Origin: Paroedura picta
Taxonomy: Eukaryota; Chordata; Lepidosauria; Squamata; Gekkonidae
NCBI RefSeq assembly: GCF_049243985.1
Contig: NC_135384.1
Coordinates: 14,628,501-14,692,500, forward strand
Reading direction: 5' to 3'
Length of the DNA: 64,000 bases
Shown here: positions 11,190 to 20,000 of the stretch, in pieces
Layout of the letters: the number at the start of each line of letters is the position of its first letter
Position numbering within the stretch: position 1 is the stretch's first letter
Notes under the pieces: model-generated
Seen by the model: only the letters and a program-made list of their open reading frames with translations
Told to the model about the DNA's origin: nothing
Database searches by the model: none
Translations under genes and position numbers: made by a program

Positions 11190-11925
11190 GTTCAACTAGA
11201 TCTGAATAGGCTGGAAAAGTGGGCAAATGAGAAGAAGATTCAATTCAGTAGGATAAGTACTGAGCTCTACATCTGGGTCACAAAAAGGAGAAACATACAT
11301 ACTGGAAGGTAGATGCCCTTCTTAATAGCTGTGTGTAAGTGTGTAAGAGATTTTAGGGTACTTGTGGACTGCAAGCGAAATATGAGCAGACAGTGTGATG
11401 CAGCAGTAACAAAGGTGAATGCAGTGTTTGGCAAAATATTGCAATTACCCTGTATACTGCATTGGCCAGATCCTACCTGTAATAGTGTGAACATTTCTGG
11501 AGTCCTCATTTCAAAAAGAATATGGACAAAATTTAGATGATGCAGAGGAGAGTGGCAAGGATGATCCAGGATCTGGGGACCAAGCTGTATGAGGGAAGTC
11601 TAAGGTACTAGAGAATGTTCAGCCTAGAGAAGACGGGGTTGAGAGGAGATGCTTGCTCTCTTTATCTATTTGAAATGTCAATTGAAGAAGGTCAGGGAGC
11701 TTTTCCTGCTGGCAGCAGAGGATAGGATCTGCAATAATGAGCTTAAACTATGTGCAGAATGGGGGTGGAATATTCTGCCTAAGGAAATGGGGAGTTCCCC
11801 CTCACCGACAATCTTCAAGAAGAGGGACAGATACTTATCACAGATACTTTTTGGCTGATTGTTCATTGAATAGGGGGGTTGACTAGATGGCACGTATCGA
11901 CCCTTCCAGCTCTATGATTGCACAA
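11190..11925 (+). mobile_element. CR1 LINE ORF2 C-terminal and 3' region
   Basis: The plus strand shows broken CR1 ORF2 text in order: LDRLEKWANE-like, VDCKRNMSRQCDAAVTKVNA, ILHWPDPT-like, and the 3' stretch ending GGTTGACTAGATGGC and CCTTCCAGCTC. In this copy the INKGITS segment is deleted; the A2-side copy (37020-37790) retains it. Confidence 0.75.
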
Positions 11926-12486
11926 AAGTAATTAACAAAAATAAGAAGAAAAATATATGAAGGTAGGAGTTGATGGAAAGCTAGCATGAAATAGAATGGG
12001 AGAAGGGAATCCAATTGACCATTGGAGTCCTGTCTAATTCTAGATGCGGTTCTAATTAAGAAGCCATCATTTTATGCAACTTTAAAGAAGTTCTTATTAT
12101 TTATCGTGTCAATGCCTTTAGGAAATCCATTGCAAACTAGGAAGAAAACAGTCATATGGACAATTTGGCTGGAGATAATTGCTCTCCTCTGAGGACTGCT
12201 TCTTGGCCCACACCTGCTGCCCTGAAAACTAGATTGGCAGACAGGACAATTTTTTGACTTCAGAATTATAAGTCAAAGTGTTTTTGTTGTTGCTAAAACA
12301 GTAAAGAATGGCAATGCCGATTCAGACAAACTGACTTCTTTCACCTAGAGAACTGTATTTGAATCTAGAAAACTGTAGTTTGACTTTCCTTGTGGCCTCT
12401 ACTTTATTTTGGATTTTTTTGTTTCTTTGGTTCTCTAACCAATTCCCTATCCACCTAACTATCTATAAATCCAGATTGCAATCCTT

Positions 12487-12860
12487 CAATTTATTCATCA
12501 GAACATCATGGGGAACCTTATCAAAAGCTTTACTAAATTCCAACCGAATTTCCACGATCCAGCAAACCTGTTACTTGGTCATAAAAGGAAACCAGGTTGG
12601 TCTGACAGGACCTGTTGGAGAGAAACCCATGCTGACTTCCTTGGATTACCAAATTGTCCTCCAGATGTTTGCAGATCACTCCTTTTAATATCTGCTCCAT
12701 TATCTTCCCCACAACAGAGGTCAGACTCACTGGTCTGTAGTTTCCCGGGTCATCCTTCCTCCCTTTTTGGAAGATAGGAATAACGTTTGCTCTCTTCCAG
12801 TCCTCTGGGACATCTCCAGTCTTTAAAGAGTTTCCTAAGATGATGGACAAGGGTTGTGCA
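12487..12860 (-). mobile_element. CR1 LINE reverse-transcriptase fragment
   Basis: The minus strand encodes PEDWKRANVIPIFQKGRKDD, NYRPVSLTSVVGKIMEQIL and SQHGFLSNRSCQTNLVSFYD, all typical of the CR1 reverse transcriptase. The sister copy, 40827-41225, also retains YLDFSKAFDKVPHD. The left junction here abuts a deletion relative to that copy. Confidence 0.85.
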
Positions 12861-13253
12861 AATTCTCCAGAAAGTTTTCAGCATTTCAGGCATAGTCTGA
12901 AATTCGATTTTCATCTGTCAATTTGTTAGGCTTCTACATTATGCCAAAGAAAAAGGAGAAACAGACAGCTTCTTCTTATGGCAATCTCTGTACATGAGTT
13001 CCTTGCAAAGGTGTATGGCAAAAAAAGAGACTCTGGCCTGATTTTGATAGGAGCATTAATTATGTTTGAAAAATGAACAAAAATTAATTTAGTGGTGATA
13101 TTATAAACTCCAAGATGAACTGGGGGGAAATACATTAAAACAGAGAGGAAGACTTGAATACAATTTCCAGTTAAGAGCATTAATCTGTGCATCCCAAGTG
13201 TATTTAGTCAGAAGCAAGTCCCACTGTCTTTTCAGAATATCAATTGCACATAT

Positions 13254-13984
13254 CTTTAACACTTTGCTGTATTATATATTTGTGAAAAGCCCTCCTGGAT
13301 GGAGAGTGTTTGGGCCCTCTCTGTTCCTGTCCTTTCCTGCACATGTCCAATCCGGGCCCGGCCCCACTGGCAGCCGCCCCCAACAGCCCAATAAGGCTGC
13401 TTCCCCAACCCAATCAGGCTGTCTCTCCTGCCCCTAACTGTTCCTTTGCCTCAGATCTCTGATGGAGTTGGCAGACATCTGGTGAGTGTTCTCCCTCCCC
13501 CCTCCCTTCAGTCCTGTTGTGAAGGAGCCTCCAAAAGCCCCTGACTGAGTGGAGAGAGGCATTTCCAAGAGCAACTCAGAGGAGTCTGTGGGCATAGGTG
13601 TGTGCATTCCTTTTGAAGGGGGTGTAGCTTTCCCCTTCTGCCAAACAGTTGGCTGACAGGGGTGGGCAGAGAAAAGCCCCTTCTAACTTAAAATACTGCT
13701 TTGGCTGGCCTCGCTGCTTGAAGGAATATGCAGCCAAGGAACTTTCCTCCAGCAGTGAGGCCGGCCAGAGCACTATTTTTAGTGAAAAGGGGCATTTCTG
13801 TCATTCCCCACCCCACACACTCAAAAGGAAAGCACAAGTACCCCCACAGATCCCTCTGCGTTGCTCTCAGAAATGCCTCCATCCCCTCAGTCAGGGGCTA
13901 TTAGGTCTGAAGGGAGGATAGAGGGAGAACACTCATCAGCGGTCTGAGGCAAAGTGAGGGAGATTGTTGAACGTGGCAGTTAGG
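13254..13984. mobile_element. Foldback element with about 250-bp inverted arms
   Basis: The left part (about 13440-13730) is the imperfect reverse complement of the right part (about 13750-13984). Both arms share CTTTGCCTCAGA, CCCTGACTGAG, CATTCCTTTTGA-like and GGCTGGCCTCGCTGCT-like blocks. The outer left end reads CTTTAACACTTTGC and CCCTCCTGGATGGAGAG; the right end lacks the last approximately 150 bp seen at 47640-47808. No coding capacity is seen. Other copies: 41617-42612, 47150-47808, 17487-17560 (remnant) and a single arm at 62270-62536. Confidence 0.65.
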
Positions 13985-14204
13985 CCTGTGTAGCCCTTTC
14001 TGCCTGAGGAGCTAATCTTTATACTCTGCAGATAAGCTGTAATTCCAGGAGCTCTCCAGGCCCCACCTGCAGGTTGGCTAACCCTAGGTTGGAAATATTC
14101 CTGGAGGTTTGGAGACAGGACTTCAAAATGGTACGATGCCTCAGAGTCCAGTCTTCAAAGTAGCCATTTTTGCCTGCAAAGCTGATCATTTTAATTTAGA
14201 GGAG

Positions 14205-14300
14205 TGATTCTCAACCTTCCTAATGCCTTGACCTTTTAATACAGTTCCTAATGTTGTGGTGACCCCCAACCATAACATTAATTTTAATGTCATAATTCTT
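14205..14300 (+). mobile_element. SPIN-like hAT fragment
   Basis: It reads GATTCTCAACCTTCCTAATG, then TTTAATACAGTTCCTAATG and GTTGTGGTGACCCCCAACCA. This matches, from memory, the 5' end of SPIN-type hAT transposons known from squamates, bats and rodents. Only about 95 bp remain. The sister copy is at 42832-42925. Confidence 0.55.
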
Positions 14301-14340
14301 TTGTCTGGTTTTGCCTAGAGAACATGACTGCTTTTTTGGG

Positions 14341-14540
14341 ATGCCAGCCTCCCAGTGGAGCCTGGGGATCCTCTGGAAACACAGCTCTTCTGCAATGCAC
14401 AGAGAACAGTTTCCCTTGGGAAAAGGGCTGCTATCTCAGAATGCCAGCCTCCCAGTGGGGTCTGGAGATTCCATGGAAGCACAGCTCCTCTGCAGGCCAC
14501 AGAGAGCAGTTCCGCTGTAGAAAGCAGCTGCTTCGAAGGG
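14341..14540 (+). repeat. Two-copy tandem repeat, 100-bp period
   Basis: ATGCCAGCCTCCCAGTGG recurs at 14341 and 14441, and the following 80 bases match imperfectly, including the ACACAGCTC-TCTGCA and CACAGAGA-CAGTT blocks. The second block copy is at 42967-43160. It lies just upstream of a Helitron-like 3' end, so it may be an internal repeat of that element. Confidence 0.7.
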
Positions 14541-14690
14541 GAGAGGGACTGTATAGCATCACCCCCCCACACACACACTGAATTCCCTGTCCTCCCCAGG
14601 CTCCAAGCCATAAATTCCCAAAGCTTCTGCCACCTGGATCTGCCTCCCCCCACCTGGTGCCCTGCCTCAGGTAACTGTTGGGTAACCACT

Positions 14691-14729
14691 AGCACCCGGT
14701 GTATCAGCTACAACGGGCTTTAATTCTAG
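14691..14729 (+). mobile_element. Helitron-like 3' terminus
   Basis: A hairpin (AGCACCCGGTGTA paired with TACAACGGGCT, one mismatch and one bulge) is followed by TTAATT and CTAG, then a T. This is the hairpin plus CTRR arrangement of Helitron 3' ends, inserted before T. The same architecture occurs at 43311-43349 and, on the minus strand, at 46635-46672 and 58035-58073. The 5' terminus was not located. Confidence 0.5.
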
Positions 14730-14885
14730 TATATTACAAGAAGCTATTGTTCTCATGAACATTAAAGGCTCAAAAAGCTCCATCTGGACCCACCTACATT
14801 CTAAAAACAGATGGCAGGCACCAGGAAATGTGTCTTCTTGTAGCATGGTGTCAATAGGCAACATGATTATTATAACCAATAAATA

Positions 14886-14904
14886 ATGATGATGATGATG
14901 ATGA
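14886..14904 (+). repeat. (GAT)n microsatellite
   Basis: About six ATG/GAT triplets; the copy at 43506-43539 has about eleven. Confidence 0.9.
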
Positions 14905-14977
14905 CAATGATTATGTTGATGAACTTAACTTTCAACTGCATAATCAGTTTTTATCTTTCACTAGAGAGGTATCTTCA

Positions 14978-15065
14978 AATGAGTGGCCATGTTGGTCTGA
15001 AGATGCACAATAAAATCAGAGTCCATTAGTACCTTTAAGACCAACAAAGAATTATTCCAAGCACG
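14978..15065 (-). repeat. Dispersed repeat arm
   Basis: GTGGCCATGTTGGTCTGAAG followed by AATAAAATCAGAGTCC and TTTAAGACCAACAAAG, the reverse orientation of the repeat at 4056-4145. It lies upstream of the LINE remnant at 15180. Its sister is at 43617-43704. Confidence 0.55.
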
Positions 15066-15179
15066 AGTCTTCGAGTTCAAGCACTCTTCGCCCAGACAAA
15101 AGGATTACCCAAATGTCCTCCCGTATCACCAAATGAGATTAGGTGGAAAACAGTATTAATTGTGCTACTATACAAAAAT

Positions 15180-15840
15180 GGAGATTAGAAGAACCCATCC
15201 AATTAGTCTTCTAGGCATCCCTTCTAAGCTTTATGCTGGCATCTGCTGGACAAGTTATCCTTTTTAGAAAAGAAAGATTTATAGGGAATGAACAAGCAGG
15301 TTTCAGGGATGGTGTTTCTATAATCCATCACTATATGATCATACAATAGTGATCAACTGCAGTTTGTTAATGTTATAATTTTAACTTATATGGTAATTAA
15401 ATTAATGGTTTTATTGTGTTCTTTTATTAGAGTCCTGTAGGATATGGAAACATCCTTCACAAGGGGAAATCCATTTGTGCCTCTCATCAAGATATCAGTT
15501 GATATAAAACAAGATTTTATTAATCAAGCTGAATTTGGGTCCAACATTTGTAGAGATGGGGTAAAGAAGCAGTTAAGGGGACTATGCCTTCAGCTCCACA
15601 GACAGCTGAGCATTGAAATTTCATCACTAAAAAGAGCTGATACACTTAACACATGTAGGAATAAATGGGCCACCATTATGTTTGTGTCTAAAAAATATCT
15701 CCCCCAACTTGGGGAGCCATTCAACTGTACTTTTTGTCTCTCCCAGCATTACGCTACCAACCCAGTGAAGGTACTTGATGCGGAAAGGAAGGCACACTTT
15801 CCCTTTTCTGTCACAGAACTATTATTCAAATTGTATTAGA
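15180..15840 (+). mobile_element. LINE reverse-transcriptase remnant plus 131-aa open frame
   Basis: At 15190-15330 a broken reading gives PISLLGIPSKLYAG-like and NEQAGFRDGVS-like text, the pattern of non-LTR reverse transcriptases. It is followed at 15444-15839 by a 131-codon open frame (METSFTRGN...) I do not recognise; it contains C-T-F-C-L-S-Q-H and is identical in protein to the copy at 44083-44478. The whole region is near identical between blocks, so that identity alone does not argue for selection. Probably a LINE C-terminus. Confidence 0.4.
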
Positions 15841-15912
15841 ATAATGTTCTGATGATTTATACATAACAGAGGTGATCACATTGAAAACTAGCCATATGGA
15901 TGGATGGGTGCT

Positions 15913-15918
15913 TTTATT
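15913..15918 (-). promoter_or_regulatory. Candidate poly(A) signal of V2R-B1
   Basis: AATAAA on the minus strand, about 240 nt past the stop codon, the nearest exact hexamer found. The equivalent in V2R-B2 is at 44552-44557. The 3' flank here differs from that of A-type genes. Confidence 0.35.
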
Positions 15919-16153
15919 TATACAGATTAGTAAATCCCATAGATACATCATGTATAAAAAGACTTTCCCTATATTAAGAGTATAATGATAGAAAGCACCA
16001 TTCTTCTCCTTTGTTTAATTTGAAATCCCAACAAGTGACTGAAATAATATTCCAACTGGTGACAGGCAGAAAGAAAAAAAAAAGAGATCCATATTTATAG
16101 TCATCAACATTGAACCCCGCTATGACTTTCAAGAAAAAAGATGGCTAAGATTT

Positions 16154-17052
16154 TCAAACTTTCCTAATTATCTGCTCTCGAATGTTCATCCCTGGTTTCA
16201 GGAAAATGATGTAGCATTTTGGGAAAAAGATGCAAATCAGTAAGCCAGCGCCAGAGGATAAAATGGAGAAGATCTCCACAGCCACCATGAATTTTCCTTT
16301 AGAGCTCATGTAAGTTGGAATAAAGGAAAACCAAACACTGCAAAAGACCAACATGCTGAAAGTGATGAACTTGGCTTCATTAAAACTGTCCGGTAACTTC
16401 CTAGCAAGAAAAGCCACTGTGAAGCTGACACTGGCCAAAAAGCCGAGATAGCCAAGGACAAAGTAAAACATGGTGGCAGAACCCTCATTACATTCCAGGA
16501 TGATTGTCTTGGCTTGTGAATGCATATTCATTTGTGGGAATGGGGGAGAAATACATACCCAAATAATAGAAATCACTGCTTGAATTAAGGAGCCAGAAAG
16601 AACAATTGAAAGGGCTAGTTTTTTACCCACCCATCTCCTCATGTGAGACCCTGGTTTGGTGGCCATGAAGGCCAGGACCACAGTGATGGTTTTAGCTAAC
16701 ACACTGGAAAGAGCTACACAGAAGATGAGTCCAAATGTAGTCTGACGCAGAAGGCAGGTCACCTTCCCTGGCTCTCCAATGAACAGCATGGAGCTGAGGA
16801 AGCAAAGCAGGAGGGAGAGGAGGAGAATATAGGTGAGGCTTCGGTTGTTGGCTTTAACAATGGGAGTGTTCTTGTATTTCATGAACGTCTGCAGCACCAA
16901 AGCTGTGAGCAGAGAAAAACATACAGCGCATATAACAAAAATGATCCCTAAGGTCTCTTTGTATGAAAGGTAGGTTGGGACCTTGGGAATGCATTTATGA
17001 TGGCCTTCGCTTGAGTACTGATCATCTGGACATTTAACACAGGCATCCACAT
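16154..17052 (-). CDS. V2R-B1 exon 6: 7TM domain
   Basis: 899 bp. It starts D-V-D-A-C-V-K-C and ends [14 protein letters not shown] before the stop. TM1 differs strongly from A-type ([19 protein letters not shown]), whereas from [13 protein letters not shown] onward it is close to A. It differs from B2 at three visible residues. The acceptor is CCTGCAG. Confidence 0.95.
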
Positions 17053-20000
17053 CTGCAGGGGAAAAAAGAGCTGTTTTAGAATGTCAAGGCAGTGACTAGT
17101 ATACAAGAGACATTCATATAAATGATATAAATATGAATGCCCCCCATTCTCCTCCTTTAGCTCCACTTCACAACACATAGTTCAATGGTTAGGGATAATG
17201 GTATATGTTTTGGTGACTGGCCAGAGGGGTCCCTCAGGCACTCATACATTTAAGATCTCTTTGACTGATTATGCACGGGGAAAGAAATCTGTCATACTGG
17301 TAGGAGGGCAGCCCCAATTGGGCACGATGTTGCTGCCATATAGAGTCCCAGGGCATTCCGTACAATTTTATACCTCCCTGCTCCTCACAGACACAAACTG
17401 TTCTATCACCAATTCTGCTGCCAGGTTTTGTGCTGCAGCCATGAAAAGTCAGTGGAAATTGACTATAATTTAACTGACCAGGAGATCTGTTGCGGGCAGG
17501 TGCTAGTAGGGCCGGGCCAATCCGAACACACACAGGACCGAACAGTCTCCATCCAGGAGGGTTAACCAACCAGATACCTTACAAAAAGAACACTTCATTG
17601 AAGGTTCTTTTTGAATATCTGATTCTTCTTTAACATTCACAGGTAAAGTCAGATGGAAGTGGGACAGTGGGATAGAGGGAGAGAGGCAGTTTCTCATTCT
17701 ACTCAAAAGTTGACTGGCTGTATATATCTTTAAGACACATCTAAGACACTACAATGATAGTACTAGTACAATTAAAGCAACATAGGGAGGCAGACATCAG
17801 GAAGGCAAAAAATGTGAGGGACAAAAACAATGATCATTCAACTTGATGGTTTGAATCCAGTGGCACTTTTAAGACAGCTGGATTCTTGATATGATAGATG
17901 CCTTCTATTCACAGTTCTTACCAACTTGTGTAATAAAATATGACTGCTCCAATAATTACAGATGTTAACACTAACTAGACTTTCATAGAAAATAAACCCC
18001 TCCCCCAATTCCTATCTATATGTAAGGCTAAAGGTAAAGGTATCCCCTGTGCAAGCACCGGATCATGTCTGACCCTTGGGGTGACGCCCTCTAGTGTTTT
18101 CATGGCAGACTCAATATGAGGTGGTTTGCCAGTGCCTTCCCCAGTCATTACCGTTTACCCCCAGCAAGCTGGGTACTCATTTTACCTATCTCGGAAGGAT
18201 GGAAGGCTGAGTCAACCTTGAGCCGGCTGCTGGGATTGAACTCCCAGCCTCATGGGCAGAGCTTTCAGACTACATGTCTGCTGCCTTACCACTCTGCGCC
18301 ACAAGAGGCTCTTATATGTAAGGCTACAGGGTATTTATTTAAATATGCCTGCATAAGTGTGCATGCACATGAAAGCTTATACACTGATCATAAATATGTT
18401 GGTCACCCATGTTTTCTTCCAGCTTTACAAGAATGTTTCCCAACGTGCCTCTTACCCTTCTGCTCAGAGACCATCCCTTCTGGACATGTAGTACAATCAT
18501 AACAGCAAAAAGATTTTCCCTCCTTCACTGTCTTGCTATAGCCAGGCCGGCATTGGTCATTGCAGACAGAAATGGGAAGCCCCTGTCCATAAATACAAAA
18601 TTAGCTTAGCATCCAATCAATGTCTTTAGACAATGGGTATTCTACCAAAGTTTTCTGCAGGGAGGGGAAACATTATTCCACCAGCAAAAACAAATTTGCA
18701 CATTGTAATGATCAGGGTTTTTTTTTTTTTTAATGATGGCTACAATGATGGGGTGACAGATGCTTTTCTGATGAAGACTCCATGGAAGGCTGACGCTTCC
18801 ATTTTGATGAAATACCAACATGGTCTAGACCAGCCTTTTTCAAAATGGCAAAAGAGCTCCGGTAGGGCAAAAGAGGAAAGGGGAATCCCTGGTCTAGGTT
18901 AATGGCCAGAAGGGCTTTCCCAACAAAGGAAAGGGAGAGTGTGGAGATTCTCCACATATTCTTCTAATGGCTGCTTTTTCTTCATAAATGGTGGAAAGCT
19001 GACATTTTTCACTGTTTTTATTGGAGGCCAGAGGCAGGAGATGGCTGCTCTTCATGCTCTGGATCATACCAGATTGTGTATTTTCTTCTTGTAATTTATG
19101 GCTTGGATATTGGGATTGCAATTATAATCACATATACATAGATTCAAATGAGTCGCCATGTTGGTCTGAAGTAGCACAATAAAATCAGAATCCAGTAGCA
19201 CCTTTAAGGCCAAGAAATATTTGTTGGTCTTAAAGGTGAGACTGGACTCTGATTTTATTGAATCAAATATAGAAAAAGATGCCCAGTGGTGACCAGAAAA
19301 ATAAATAAAGTTGCTCAAACAAGTGCAGAGATAGGGTGATGAGGAACTAGATCAGAATAGTTTCTCAGAAGGTTTTGTATTTTGTGCCTTTTAACACCTA
19401 ACTGGGGATGGGAACAAACTGATTTACAACCCTACATACATCAATAATTTGTGTGGTTCATACCCCCCAATCCAGGTTCACAGGAGGTGCCCCAAACATC
19501 TCCCAGACCTATTGTTTAGTTAAGATTTTATTTTTAAAAGTCCCTGAGCTTCCCTCCTTTATCAAAGCGGGAGGGGGAGAAAAACCATTTGTCCTCTCAC
19601 CTGGAATATATTGGAAAATATTTCAAGATGAATTCTAAGGTGAATAAATATTGTAATATTGAAGAAAATAGTAGGAAGAGGCACATGGAGAAAACAAGGT
19701 TGATTTAAACGTATCTCCCCCCCAAAACGGGTTGGCTTGTTCACAAAAGAAGGAATTGAGTTGAGAAAATCAAACTCTTTTTCTCACCTGGTTAAAGCTT
19801 CTATGCCACACAATCTGATCTTCTTTCAGAGTGAGCTCTTTGCCTGAAGGGGCATGAGGATCCAGTTGTCCCACTTTTATTCTAGTAAACGACCTATTTG
19901 AAAAGGTAATCCAATTGGTGACATCAAAAACCGTAACTAATTCTCCATCTTGGTCAAACTGTAGGGTTTCTCCAAGACTATTGTTGAAAACGATTCTCCT

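Noticed and set aside
12926-13192. Possible extra V2R exon upstream of V2R-B1
   Set aside because: No V2R signature; it is another copy of the shared flank module, without matching splice borders.
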